From contig NC_081842.1 in NCBI RefSeq assembly GCF_963259705.1, forward strand, positions 67,220,787 to 67,284,786: DNA of 64,000 nt, written 5' to 3'. The position numbers and the translations under genes are program-made. Source of the DNA: Myotis daubentonii (taxonomy: Eukaryota > Chordata > Mammalia > Chiroptera > Vespertilionidae). The number at the start of each line of letters is the position of its first letter. Positions within the stretch are counted from its first letter, which is position 1. Under the pieces are notes generated by a model. That model was not told the origin of the DNA. It made no database searches and was given only the letters and a program-made list of their open reading frames with translations. Shown one piece after another: positions 52,485 through 64,000 of the stretch.

Positions 52485-55400
52485 ATTTATTTATTTATTT
52501 TATTTTATTGATTAACGTATTACAAATAGTAGAACATTTGTCTTCTTTTTCCCCTATTGACCTCCCCCCGGCCTCCCTCCACCCCTGCACATGCCCTCCC
52601 CCCCTAGTGTCTGTGCCCATTGGTTATGCTTATATGCATGCATACAAGTCATTTGGTTGATCTCTTACCCCTCCCCCCCATACTCCCCTGCCTTCCCCCT
52701 GAAGTTTGATAGTCTGTTCAATGCTTCTTTGTCTCTGTATATATTTTTGCTCATCAGTTTATGATGTTCATTATATTCCACAAATGAGTGAGATCATGTG
52801 ATGTTTATCTTTCTCTGACTGGCTTATTTCGTTTACATAATGCTCTCCAGTTTCATCCATGTTGTTGCAAATGGTAAGAATTCCTTTCTCTTTACAGCAG
52901 CATAGTATTCCATTGTGTAGATGTACCACAGTTTTCTAATCCACTCATCTGCTGATGGGCACTTGGGCTGTTTCCAAATCTTAGCTATGGTAAATTGTGC
53001 TGCTATGAACATAGAGGTGAATATATCCTTTCTGATTGGTGTTTCTGTTTTCTTGGGATATATTCCTAGAAGTGGTATTACTGGGTCAAATGGAAGTTCC
53101 ATTTTTAACTTTTTGAGGAAAGGCCATACTGTTTTCCACAGTGGCTGCACCAGTCTGCATTCCCACCAGCAGTGCAAGAGGGTTCCTTTTTCTCCGCATC
53201 CTCGCCAGCACTTGTTTGTTGATTTGTTGATGATAGCCATTCTGACAGGTGTGAGATGGTACCTCATTGTTGTTTTGATTTGCATCTCTCGGATGATTAG
53301 TGACTTTGAGCATGTTTTCATATGTCTCTTGGCCTTCTGTATGTCTTCTTTCAAAAAGTGTCTATTTAGGTCCTTTGCCCATTTTTTTTTATTGGATTGT
53401 TTATCTTTCTTTTGTTAAATTGTACGAGTTCCCTAAAAATGTTGGAGATTAAACCCTTATCGGAGATAACATTGGCAAATATGTTCTCCCATGCAGTGGG
53501 CTTTCTTGTTGTTTTGTTGATGGTTTCTTTTGCTGTGCAGAAGCTTTTTATTTTGATATAGTCCCATTTGTTTATTTTCTCCTTGGTTTTTATTGTCCTC
53601 AGAGCTATATTGGTAAAGATATAGCTACGACATATGTCTGCTATTTTGCTGCCAATGGAGTTTTCTAAGATTTTTATGGTTTCTCGTCTTATGTTTAAGT
53701 CCTTTATCCATTTTGAGTTTATTTTTGTGTATTGTGTAAGTTGGTGGTCTAGTTTCATTTTTTTTGCATGTATCTGTTCAATTTTTCCAACACCATTTAT
53801 TGAAGAAACTGCCTTGACTCCATTGTATGCTCTTGCCTCCTTTGTCAAATATTGATTAAGCATAGTGGCTTAGGTCGATTTCTGGGTTCTCTGTTCTGTC
53901 CCATTGTGCCAGTACCAGGCAGTTTTGAGAACAGTGGCTTTGAAATTTAGGTTGATATCTGGTATTGTGGTCCCTCCAACATTGTTCTTCTTTCTCAAGA
54001 TTGCTGTGGCTATTCGGGGTCTTTTTTTATTCCATATGAATTTCTGGAGAGTTTGTTTTAGGTCTTTGAAATATGCCGTTGATATTTTAATGGGGATTGC
54101 ATTGAATCTATAGATTGCTTTGGGTAGTATGGACATTTTAATGATGTTGATTCTACCAATCCATGAACACAGTATATTCTTCCATTTGTTTATGTCTTCC
54201 TCTATCTCTTTTTTCAATGACCTGTAGTTTTCCGAGTATAGGGATTTTTTTGTTTGTTTGTTTCTCTTTCTGTGAGTTCATTATTGGTGTATAAAGAAGC
54301 CATAGATTTCTGGGTGTTAATTTTGTATCCTGCTACATTGCCGAATTCATTTATAAGTCTAGTAGATTTTCGATGGAGTCTTTAGGGTTTTCAATGTATA
54401 ATATCATGTCATCTGCAAATAATGACAATTTTATTTCTTTTCCAATTTGAAAGCCTTTTATTTTTTCTTGTCTGATTGCCATGGCTAGCACTTCCAGTAT
54501 TATGTTGAACAAGAATGGTGAAAATGGGCATCCCTGTCTTGTTCCTGTTTTTAGAAGAAATGGTTTTAGTTTTTGCCCATTGAGTACAATGTTGGCTGTA
54601 AGTTTGTCATATAAGGCTTTTATTATGTTGAGTTCTGATCCCTCTATTCCTACTTTGCTGAGAGTTTTTTTTATGAGGAAAGGGTGTTAGATTTTGTCAA
54701 ATGCCTTTTCTGGATTAATTGATATGATTATGTGATTTTTGCCTCTCAATTTATTTATGTGATGTATCACATTTATTGATTTGTTCCTATTGTACCAACC
54801 TTGCATCCCTGGAATAAATCTTACTTGATCATGGTGTATGATCTTTGTAATGTAATGCTGATTCCGATTTGCTAGAATTTTGTTGAGGATTTTTAGCATC
54901 TATGTTCGTCAGGGATATTGGCCTGCAGTTCTTTTTTTTTGTAGTGTCTTTATCTGGTTTTGGGATTAGGATAATGCTGGCTTCATAGAAAAAAACTTGG
55001 AAGTATGCCTTACTCTTACATTTTTTGGAATTTTAATAAATAAAATAAAAAATTTTTTGGAATTGTCTGAGTAGGATAAATTTTAGTTTTTCTTTGAATG
55101 TTTGGTAAAACTTCCCTGTGAAGCTACCTGGTCCAACACTTTTGTTTGCTGGACGTTTTTTGATTACTGCTTCCATTTCCTCCATAGTTATGGGCCTATT
55201 CAGATTTTTTTCTTCCTGATTGACTTTTGGGAGGTTGTATTTTTCTAGGAATGTGTCCATTTCTTCTAGGTTGACCAGATTGTTGGAATAGAGTTGTTCA
55301 TAGTATTTTTTTATTTTTTATTTTTTTTACAATCCTTTGTATTTATGTGGGGTCTGTTGTTATTTCACCTCTTTCATTTCTGATTTTGTTTATTTGGGTC

Positions 55401-57130
55401 TGCTCTCTTTGCTTCTTGGTGAGCCTGGCTAGAGGTTCATCAATCTTGTTTATGCTTTCAAAGCACCAGCTTTTGGTTTAATTCTTCTTTTGCATTGTTT
55501 TTTTGTTCCCCATGTCATTTATTTCTGCTCTGATCTTTATTATTTTCTTCTCTCTGCTCATTCTGGGCTTTTCTTGTTGCTCTTTTTCTAATTCTTTGTA
55601 GAGTTAGAGTTAGATAATTTATTACCAGTTATTCTTTTTTTTTTGTTTTGTTTTGTTTTTTGAGGTAGGCCTGTAATGCTATGAACTTCCCTCTTAGGAC
55701 TGCATTCACTGTTTCCCTGCCGGAAGCCGGTCCATCCTTGCTGCTTGACACAGTCGCTGCAGGATAGAAACATCTGCACAGCATATGTTTCAAGGGACCT
55801 GGCGTATATAGCATGCTGTTCTTAATATGTTTGCTCCCCTTAGCGCTGTGTGTTTTAACCAAGGTCACCTCTCCGAGAAAGGTTGTTTCCCCAGGTAGGG
55901 ATTTTTCCCTGAAGTTAGGGAGGGGATGAAACTCCTTAACTAAGTGCCAGGCGGGTAGTTAATCACTTTAACTACAAACAATCACGCTTAAGCTACATAA
56001 TCTTTACTCCCTGGAGTGGAGATAAGAAACGCCCTAACCTTTGCCATAGAAATTGACAGGATTAAATTCAACTGGTATAAATACGGATGTAACAAGACAA
56101 TAAAGAGCAGAACCTCTCTGGAGATCCAGACCAGAACTTGGCTGGAGATCCTGGCTGGAGATCCTGGCTAGGCTGCTGATCAACTGAACACTGTCTCCGT
56201 GTCCTTCCTTCTTCGCCGACTCTGTCTACGCCTTTGGGAACCCCTGGACCTGCTGGGGTTGGACCCCGGCATGTCCCATACACTTTAGATTGTTGTGTTT
56301 TCATTGTCATTTGTTTCCAGGATGTTTTTTATTTCTTCTTTGATCTCTTTGGTAACCCAATCGTTGTTTAATAACATGCTATTTAGTTTCCAAGTGTTTG
56401 AATTTTTTTATTGTTTTTATTGTAGTTGATTTCTAATATTATTCTATTGTGGTCTGAGAAGATGCTTGGTATGATTTCAGTCTTATTGAATTTGTAGAGA
56501 TTTAGCCTGTGTCCTAATATGTGGTCTTTCTTTGAAAATATCCCATGTGCACTTGAGAAGAATGTATATTCTGTAGCTTTGGGGTGAAATATTCTGAAGA
56601 TGTCAATTAAGTCCATCTGATCTAGTGAGTTGTTTAGGATTGCTATTTTTTTGTTGAGTTTTGTCTAGAGGATTTATCCAGTGATGTCAATGGAGTATTA
56701 AAGTCCCCTACTATGGTTATATTGCTGTTGATCTCTCCCAGAAGTTTTTTTTATGTATTTTGGTGCTCTTGCATTGGGTGCATATATGTTTACCAGAGTT
56801 ATATCCTCTTGTTGTATCGATCTCTTTAGTATTATGAAGTGACCTTTCTTGTCTCTTGTTATGGTCTTCACTTTGAGGTCTATTTTATCAGATATAAGTA
56901 TTGCTACCCCAGCTTTTCTTTTCATTTTCTTTTGCCTGAATGATATTTTTCCATCCCTTCATTTTCAGCCTGTGTGAGTCCTTTGTTCTGAAGTGGATCT
57001 CTTATAGACAGCATATATGGATCATATTTTCTTGTCCATTCAGCCACTTGATGTCTTTTGATTGGAGCATTTAATTCATTTATGTTTAAGATTATTATTG
57101 ATAGGTACTTGTTTATAGACATTTTTATCC
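52485..57130 (-). pseudogene. L1 ORF2 remnant (endonuclease-reverse transcriptase), broken
   Basis: Antisense ORF2 of a nearly full-length L1. The 5'-most endonuclease part lies at about 56,300-57,120. Reverse-transcriptase pieces lie at about 54,400-55,600 and the C-terminal region at 52,833-54,217; the C-terminal frame at 52833-53354 shows the Cys/His-rich '[17 protein letters not shown]' segment and the '[10 protein letters not shown]' end. At least five stops or frameshifts and a solo LTR (55718-56271) break it, so no functional protein can be made. Confidence 0.85.
55712..56277 (+). mobile_element. Solo LTR inserted in L1 ORF2
   Basis: A 554-bp LTR (55718-56271) with ends TGCCGGAAGCCGG...GGACCCCGGCA. 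The 6-bp flanks tttccc and tgtccc match at 5 of 6. Inside are a TATA-like gtataaatac (about 56,075-56,084), then caataaagagc (about 56,099) as polyadenylation signal, and a C/T-rich U5, all in sense orientation. The surrounding L1 reads on across the insertion. It is the product of recombination between two LTRs; no viral gene remains. Confidence 0.82.
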
Positions 57131-57182
57131 TTTATGCCTGTATTCCTTCTTCTCTTTATTTTTCTTCTTTTTACAACAGTCT

Positions 57183-57508
57183 TTTTAGCACAGTGGTTCT
57201 CAACCTTCCTAATGCTGCGACCCTTTAATACAGTTCCTCATGTTGTGGTGTCCCCACCAATAAAATTATTTTCGTTGCTACTTCATAACTGTAATTTTGC
57301 TACTGTTATGAATCGTAATGTAAATATCTGATATGCAGGATGTATTTCCATTGTTACAAATTGAACATAATTAAAGCATAGTGATTAATCACAAAAACAA
57401 TATGTAATTATATATGTGTTTTCCGATGGTTTTAGGCGACCCCTGTGAAAGGGTCGTTCAACCCCCAAAGGGGTCGCGACCCACAGGTTGAGAACCACTG
57501 CTTTAGCA
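57183..57508 (+). mobile_element. hAT element (SPIN/URR1-like), near full non-autonomous length
   Basis: The element is at 57191-57500, cagtggttctcaacc to ggttgagaaccactg. The flanks ttttagca (57183-57190) and ctttagca (57501-57508) match at 7 of 8. It is longer than the 24793 copy and undisturbed, inserted between ORF1 and ORF2 of the L1. Confidence 0.92.
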
Positions 57509-58260
57509 TTTCTTGCGTTGCTGGCTTGATAGTGATAAACTCCCTTAGCCTTTTTTTTGTCTAGGAAGCCCCTGCTTTCCCCTTCAATTTTGAATGATAG
57601 TCTTGCTGAATAGAGTATTCTTGGATTCAGTCCCTTGCTTTGCATCACTTTGTATACTTCAATCCATCCCCTTCTGGCCTGATGTGTTTCTGTTGAGAAA
57701 TCAATTATCTGTTGATAATCTAATGGGAGATCTCTTGTAGGTAATTCTGTCTCTCTCTTGTAGCCTTTAAGACTCTCTCTTTGTTGTTAATGTTTGCCAT
57801 TGTAATTATGACATGTCTTGGTGTGGGTCTTTTGGGGTTCATCTTGTTTAGGACTCTCTGCCTATGTGACTTTTCTCTTCCCCAAATATGGGAAGTTTTC
57901 TGTCATTATTTCTTTAAATATGTTTTCTAATCCTTGCTCCTCTTCTTATCATTCTGGCACCCCTGTAATACAGAAGCTACTTCATTTCATGTTGTCCCAA
58001 ACCTCCCTTAGGCTCTTTTCCTGCTTTCTAATTTCTTCTCCAATTGTTCAGATTGGGTATGTTTTCTGCCCGGTCTTCTAACTCGCTAATTTGGTCCTCT
58101 GCTTCTTCTAGTCTGCTGTTGAAACCTTCTATTGTGTTTATTATTGTAGTTATATCATTCTTGATTTTCTCTTAATTCTTACATAAGTTGTTGATTTTCT
58201 CATCCAGCCGGTTTAGGAACAATGTGATCCTTACTCTGAATTCTTTTTCTGTCATACTGC
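57509..58260 (-). pseudogene. L1 ORF1 remnant, broken
   Basis: Antisense ORF1: C-terminal domain stretches at 57,510-57,800 ('gataaactcccttagcc', 'ttttgaatgatagtcttgctg') and RRM/coiled-coil stretches to about 58,260. Several frameshifts are present, in contrast to the intact ORF1 at 19046-19912, with which it aligns throughout. Confidence 0.8.
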
Positions 58261-58339
58261 ATGCCTCCATTTCATTTAGTTCCTTTCCTAAGGATTCCCC
58301 CTTTTTTTCTTTGGGGGTTGTTTCTTTGTCTCCCCATTT

Positions 58340-58720
58340 TTGCCCTTACTGAAGAGTCCAGGTGCCAAGTTGCATGTGGCCTGTGGTTGAAGCAGAGGGC
58401 TTGGCAGGAGGGTCACACACTCTGGGACTCTTTGGAGATCCCAGATGCTGGTAGCATGGGGCCTGTGGCTGAAGCAGCCCACTTGGCAGGAGGGTCACGC
58501 ACTATGATACTCTCCACAGGGCCCAGGCGCTGGGTAGCATGGGGCCTGTGGCTGAAGCGGCGGGCTTGGTGGGAGGGTTGCACACTCCAGGACTTGCCCT
58601 CGGGCCCAGGCGCTGGGTAGTGTGGGGCCTGTGGCTGAAGAGGTGGGCTTGGTGGGAGGGATCGTACACCGGGACTCACAGGAGTTTGTGACTGGGGAGG
58701 CAGGAGTCCTGGAGTCTGTG
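58340..58720 (-). repeat. L1 5' UTR with four tandem monomers of about 83 bp
   Basis: The shared core 'cctgtggctgaagc-g--gggcttgg' begins at 58,380, 58,462, 58,545 and 58,628 (spacings 82, 83, 83). The units are GC-rich and end at the L1's 5' border (58,757). Tandem 5' monomers acting as promoters are known from mouse L1; the analogy is my inference. Confidence 0.82.
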
Positions 58721-58757
58721 GGTCTGCAGATGAGGTAGCAGGTCTTTGGCCGGAGTG

Positions 58758-59480
58758 AAAATCAGATTTTTTTGGCTATTGTTGTATGAGTTCTTTGTAT
58801 ATTTTGGAAATTAACCTCTTATCAGATATATGAATTACAAATATTTTCTCCCATTTTGTAAGTTGCCTTTTCATTTTGTTGACTGTTTTTTTGCTGTGCA
58901 GAAACTTTTCAGTTTGATGTAGTCCCATATTCATTTTTACTTTTGTTGCTTATGCTTTGGGTATCATATACAAAAATTGTTGCCAGATCCTTGTTGCTTT
59001 TTTTCCCCCTAGGAATTTTACCATTTCAGGTCTTATGTTGAAGTCTTTAATCTATTTAGAGTTAATTTTTGAGTGATATAAGATAGGGGTCCAATTTTAT
59101 TATTCTGTTCTTATTTATCCAATTTCCCCAATATATTTATTGAAGAAACTGTCCTTCCCCCTTGTCAAAAATTAATTGAATGCTTATGTAAGGGTTTTTT
59201 CTGGCTCTTCATTCTGTTCTACTGGTCTTTGTATCTTTTTACTCCAGTCTATTTTCTGCTAACAATTTAACTTTTTGATTACATACACTCTATCCTTTTA
59301 CTCACCCTTTTTATTTTTGATGTCATTATTTAGGTCTTTTTATACTGTGTATACATTAACAATGGTTTGTAGCTATAGCTATTTTTAATACCTTTGTTCT
59401 TTAATCTTTATACTAGAGCTAAGTAGTTAACATATCACCTTATAACAGTATTAGGGTAGGCTGAATCTGACAATAGTTTC
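58758..59480 (-). repeat. Old L1 continuation
   Basis: 'ggctattgttgtatgagttctttgtatattttgg', 'tgctgtgcagaaacttttcag' and 'tgatgtagtcccata' continue the old L1 interrupted at 51,686. The sequence is antisense ORF2. Confidence 0.82.
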
Positions 59481-59570
59481 ATGTTTACTACTCTGTTGTT
59501 TATTTTCAAATGTTTTCATGTTACTAATTAGTGCCCTTTCATTTAATCTTGAAATTTTTCTATCAGCATT

Positions 59571-59788
59571 TAAAAAAATATATTTCTTTATTGATTTCAG
59601 AGAGGAAGGGAAGAGAGAGATAGAAACAACAATGATGAGAGAGAATCATTGATTGGCTGCCTCCTGCACACCCCACACTGGGGATGGAGCCCACAACCCA
59701 GGCATGTGCCCTTGGCCGGAATTGAACCTGGGACACTTCAGTCCGCAGGCCTATGCTCTATCTACTGAGCCAAGCCGGCTAGGGCTGT
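59571..59788 (-). repeat. VES-type SINE
   Basis: Antisense, ending 'gagccaagccggctagggc'. I do not see a clean flanking duplication. Confidence 0.88.
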
Positions 59789-59789
59789 C

Positions 59790-59975
59790 AGGCAGGTTGA
59801 GTGGTGATGAATTCCCTCAGCTTTTGTTTATTAGGGAAAGTCTTGCCTTCATTTCTGAAGGACAGTTTTGCTGGGCAAAGTATTTCTGGTTGGTAATTTC
59901 TTTCTTTTAGCACTTTGAATATATCATTCCATTCTCTCCTTGCAGGCCTCTTGAGAAATTCAAGCCCATTTACTA
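59790..59975 (-). repeat. L1 ORF1-region fragment
   Basis: 'gtggtgatgaattccctcagcttttg' and 'tctgaaggacagttttgctgggcaaagtatt' are antisense L1 ORF1 C-terminal sequence. Confidence 0.75.
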
Positions 59976-60649
59976 TGTTTTATGCCATCTTCTTTTATTA
60001 GTTGAAAGTATATTCTTAATTTAAGAAAGTTTTTATTTTGATATTTGAAAAAAAACATTATAAGAATAGTATAAAAATTTTTGTATACTTTTTACTTAGA
60101 TTCACTAATTGTTAACATTGTCTGTATTTGCTGTATCATTTTTCTCTATATCAATGCATACACACATATTTGGAAGTGAGCTGCATACTTCACGTTCTTT
60201 TACCCCTCAATATGTGAGTGAATATTTCCTAAAAGACAAGGTCATGCCTTCACACAGTCACAGTACAATGATTACAATGGATAAATTACATTGATTGAAT
60301 TCTATTATCTAATCTGTAGATCTTATTTAGATTTCTTTAGTTGCCCCTTTAGTATTATTTATGGTCATTCTTTTTTAATGTTTTAAGAATCAAGCATGAT
60401 CTCTTACTACATTTTGTTTTCATGTCTCTTTCATCTTCTTTAATCTGGAAACTTATTTTAGTGTTTCCTGGCTTTTCATAACATTTACAGATCTGAAGAC
60501 ATACAGGCCAATTATTTTATAGAATGTCCTCTAATTTGACTTAGATATTTCTTTGTGATTGGACTCAGGTTATACATTTTGGACAGGAATATCTCTGAAG
60601 TGAGGCTAAGTCCTCAGTGCATGACATCATAAGGCAATGATATAATTAG

Positions 60650-62900
60650 TTCCATTATTAGTTTGTCTATTTTGTTAAATTTTTAAAGAACCAGGATTTT
60701 GATTTACTAATTAGAGCTACTCTTTTTCTGATTTTTTTCTCATCAATTTTTGCTTTTGTCTTTATTTCCTTTCTTGTCCTTTTGTTTTGGTTTACTTTTT
60801 TTCTCTAGCATTTTGAGTTGGGAATGGATTTTCATTCTTTTATTCTTAATTGACAGATCTATTTCAGGTTCTGAATTTTCCTCTGATCACTACTTTAAAT
60901 GTGTACCATATATTCTAATATATAGTGTTTTGTTATTTTAGAAATTAGGTAATTTAACTTTAGATTTTCCCCTTTTACCTAAGAGTTATTTAATATATTT
61001 TAAAAATATTTCCAGATAGAAAAGCCTCTTTGTTTTTTTGGTTTATTACTTCTAGTTTTATTTCATTACATTCAGAGTTTGTAATATTTTTACTTGTGGA
61101 ACTTAATGATGTTTTCTTTGTGACCTAATAGATCAAATTTTTGTGAATGTTCTGTGTGTGTGCTTGAGAAGAAGGTGTGTTCTCTATTAACAAGGTATAA
61201 AGTTCTAAATGTATAGCCACAAGATCTACCTCATTGATTCTGTTGTTAACTTCTTTTGTATCCATATTTATTTTTATCAAATCTTATATTGAGAGTAATG
61301 TATTAAAGTCTTTTGCTATTATTGTGTTTCTATTTGATGTTTATATTTCTTTTTAGAGTCAAATACCTCCATTTTTAGAAAGGTGCTTGTTGCATGTTTC
61401 GGTACATGGATCTCCATAAATATTGTATCTTCATTGTGAAATATGGAATTTAGCATTTGAAAGTGTTCTTTGTCACACTGAATGCTTTTTGGCTTCAATT
61501 CTACTTCGTGTAATATCAGGAATGAAACTTCTGCCTTCTTCTTATTTCTAAATTGCCAGTTCATCTTTGCTTATCCTCTTATATTTAGCCTTTCTAAATT
61601 ATTGTATATTAGGTGAGCCCCTAATTAGTCCTATGTAGTCAACATAGAATTGGGCCTTGACTTGTTAGCCAATATGAAAATCTTTTTTTTTAATTGGTGA
61701 AGTTTCCTGAAGTACTTATTGATACAGTTATGTTTGATGTCAACTTTGTCATTATACTGTAATTATAGTTTTCTTTCTCTACGTTCTTTTTAATATTTCT
61801 TTTGGTATTTAGGAAGTTTGTAATTTTGTTCTAGTTGGTTCCTTTTTTGTATCTATTTTTTATATAGCCTTTAATTTCCTATTTTCTTATTTAACCTTTT
61901 ACTGTCAGGTGTGTTGATTTTAAGTGGTATTTTTTGGTTTCTATCCATTTCCTATTCAACGAATAAATTGTTCTACATTCCCAGTATTTCCCTTTTTTCT
62001 CTCCATCCGTCTCCCCATTTTTAGCTGCATACCTTTTTGCTTTCATAGAAAATAAAACATTTATGTATTATTCTTCCTTGTATATTTCTTTTTTCTTTTT
62101 TTTTTTTTTTTACCTTAGAGCTACAATTAAATATATTAAATGCTAGCTCATCTCAGTCCTTTTATGTTATTTCCCTAGTTAACTCTTGGTTGTATCTCTC
62201 AGATAAAGCTTATTATAGGGTTTTTGAATATAATGTTCCTTGAGTTCTTAAAAGGTTAAAAGTTTTTTTTTATAACTTTGATATTTGGACAACTTAGCTG
62301 GATATAAAACCTTTGGTTTATATGTTTTTTTCCCCCCTTAACTTTCTTAAAAATGCTACTCCACCCTTGGTTTGCTTTGAATGTTACCTTTGAGAAGTCT
62401 GATGCTAGGATACTTTTCTTGCATTTTAAAATAATTTGGATATTAAGTCACTTTTATCTAGTGACTTGAAATTTAAATTTTAATATTTTAGCATTTAAAT
62501 TTTATTTCCTTTATATTTTAAATATTGCCAAGTTATGTCTTGGAGTTTTTACCTTTCCAGATCAATTTTTGCATCCTAAAAACAGCCCTTTCATATATGG
62601 ATTCAGTTTTTTGTTTTTAAGTTTTGGATTATAGTTTTAAATTAGTTCTAAATCACTTGTTTTTCTTTTTCAGGAACTCCTTTTATATATATGTATATGT
62701 AAAAGATTTTTTCTGTCTTCCATTTCAAGTACTTTCTTTCTAACAATTGTTATTATTCTTAATCTTTTTGTCTTTCTGTAATTCTTCAATGTTCCTTATT
62801 AAATGTTAATTTAACAATTCTCCATTAAACACATTATAATTTAATCTTTATTTCTGAGGTAGTTTTCCCTTTTCTTGGATTTATTTCCTAAGTTCAATCA
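60650..62900 (-). repeat. Old L1 (ORF2 endonuclease region to ORF1)
   Basis: Antisense, A/T-rich and decayed. It runs from 'aaagaaccaggattttgattt', through 'ctctgatcactactttaaatgtgtacc' and 'gcttgagaagaaggtgtgttct', then 'tctgccttctt' to ORF1-like 'tggtttgctttgaatgttacctttgagaagtctgatgctagg' near 62,370-62,410. The middle (61,600-62,230) is poorly matched. Confidence 0.65.
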
Positions 62901-63045
62901 ATTCTTGTTTTTGTTTCTTCCTGATTTTTATCCATTTTAGGTCTTAGTTTTGGATTTTCTGACTCAAGATTTATAGGTATAGAGCTTAAAATTATTTCAT
63001 TTTTGTTTAAATATATTTCATTTCATTTAAATAAAGTGTTTTTTT

Positions 63046-63290
63046 AGTGTTCTGTGTTTTTTAAAAATATTTTTATTGATTTTTTACAGAGAGGAAGGGA
63101 GAGGGATAGAGAGTTAGAAACATCGATGAAAGAGACACATCGATCAGCTGCCTCCTGCACACTCCTTACTGGGGATGTGCCTGCAACCAAGGTACATGCC
63201 CTTGACCAGAATCGAACCTGGGACCCTTGAGTCCGCAGGCTGATGCTCTATCCAGTGAGCCAAACCGGTCAGGGCAGTGTTCTGTTTTTT
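63046..63290 (-). repeat. VES-type SINE
   Basis: Antisense body about 63060-63275. The imperfect duplication agtgttctgtgtttttt / agtgttctgttttttga flanks it. Confidence 0.92.
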
Positions 63291-63964
63291 GATGTGTGTG
63301 TGTGTGGGGGGGTGGTGAATTTTTATTAGCTTAAATCTTTCAATTTAAACTTTCCACTCAAGTCAATTTCGGTAAGTTACATTTTCTTAGGGACTTACCC
63401 ATTTTATTTAGGTTTATTAATATATTGTAATTGTTTTGTTATATTGCCTTGTATGGATATATACAATTGCATAGTCCCTTTTTAGTCAAATACAGTAATA
63501 CTGGTTCTAGGGATTAGATTGTGGGTAAATTTGGGGGATTATTAAGCCTACCATAGATAGCAGTATATTATTTTTCTTGTTATTATTTCACATAACCTGA
63601 CTCTTCAAAGTATAAACATTAGAGCGAGAAATGTGAGTTCATATGGGTTTGAATTTTCCCAATTTGTACAGATATCTCATTCCAACTTTTTCTTAGGATT
63701 TGTCCTAAGTTTAGACTTAGAGCTAGCACTGTCTTACAGAGGAATCTTTCTGATGCTTTGATAAATAATCGCTTGTGAATAGAATATATTACGGACATTT
63801 TACTTAATATACTTCATAGCAACTAATGTTCAGTGTACTACCTGTTAGTTGCTTGAAGGCAACTCCATTAGGTTGAGGTCTGTGGGGCCACTGAAGAAGA
63901 TTTCACTTTTCCTGGTTTGTTTGTTTGTTTTTTTGGTAAAGGCTTTATTTATTTATAGTTAACA

Positions 63965-64000
63965 CTAGAGGCCTGGTGCATGAAATTTGTGCACTGCAAG
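63965..64000 (-). mobile_element. Helitron 3' end, cut by the window edge
   Basis: CTAG at 63965-63968 followed by aggcctggtgcatgaaatttgtgcactg, the complement of the HeliBat 3' hairpin end. The rest lies beyond 64,000. Confidence 0.88.

Larger units (their letters stand above)
51672..58773 (-). mobile_element. Composite young L1 insertion (about 7 kb) in the old L1
   Basis: The stretch 51687-58757 is flanked by aaaattcagattttt (51672-51686) and aaaatcagatttttt (58758 on), i.e. the old L1's sequence duplicated with one base lost. It has an L1 3' end at 51,687-51,880, a stretch of ORF2 reverse-transcriptase sequence (52,133-52,484), then a second L1 3' end at about 52,485. After that an ordered ORF2, ORF1 and 5' UTR follow to 58,757. 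Stops and frameshifts break ORF2 (longest open pieces 52833-53354 and 53366-53863). Inside are a SINE, a solo LTR and a hAT. Confidence 0.78.
49910..64000 (+). other. SPICE1: SPICE1 intron 7 (5' part, runs off the right edge)
   Basis: At least 14.1 kb without another SPICE1 exon that I can recognise. It is dominated by antisense L1 sequence of several ages. Unassigned stretches are 59,480-59,560, 59,980-60,640 (possibly an old L1 3' region) and 62,900-63,960, apart from the SINE at 63,060. Confidence 0.75.

Overview
The window is mammalian nuclear DNA, almost certainly from a vespertilionid (evening) bat, probably Myotis or a close relative. The evidence is the repeat content. I count about 23 VES-type tRNA-derived SINEs, 11 pieces of HeliBat-type Helitrons (5'-TC start, 3' hairpin plus CTAG end) and 7 young hAT transposons of four sequence families, most with readable 8-bp target duplications. 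Abundant Helitrons and recent hAT DNA transposons together in one mammal are known from vesper bats. No prokaryotic operon, rRNA, tRNA gene or CRISPR array is present.

Two host genes face away from each other. Coding exon 1 of SIDT1 (SID1 transmembrane family member 1) lies on the minus strand at 9012-9218, with a CpG-rich promoter; its intron 1 fills 1-9011. SPICE1 (spindle and centriole associated protein 1) lies on the plus strand. Its CpG-rich promoter is at about 25,020-25,740, and six coding exons are visible: 32308-32403, 35723-35770, 38797-38940, 45297-45399, 46234-46340 and 49797-49909. They join in frame for 203 codons plus 2 nt, and the gene continues beyond 64,000. This divergent SIDT1/SPICE1 order matches the arrangement I know from human 3q13.2. 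The SPICE1 promoter carries a full RFX X-box palindrome, which fits a centriole gene.

Layout: 1-9,000 SIDT1 intron 1 with SINE, L1, hAT, Helitron and MaLR insertions; 8,740-9,480 SIDT1 promoter and exon 1; 9,500-25,000 intergenic, holding a decayed gammaretrovirus-like provirus (about 10,975-17,560) and a nest of Helitrons with an L1-derived element that keeps an intact ORF1 but lacks almost all of ORF2; 25,000-64,000 SPICE1, whose introns carry paired Helitrons, two solo LTRs, a tandem SINE array and a composite L1 of about 7 kb (51,687-58,757) with a solo LTR, a hAT, a SINE and an 83-bp monomer array inside it.

No new defence or metabolic system is visible. The most interesting observations are repeated side-by-side, same-strand Helitron pairs, a Helitron carrying foreign sequence that stays open as a reading frame, the half-L1 with intact ORF1, the X-box in the SPICE1 promoter beside a hAT insertion, and the apparent loss of two N-glycosylation sequons in SIDT1 exon 1. 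Family names of repeats and comparisons with human proteins come from memory and were not searched.
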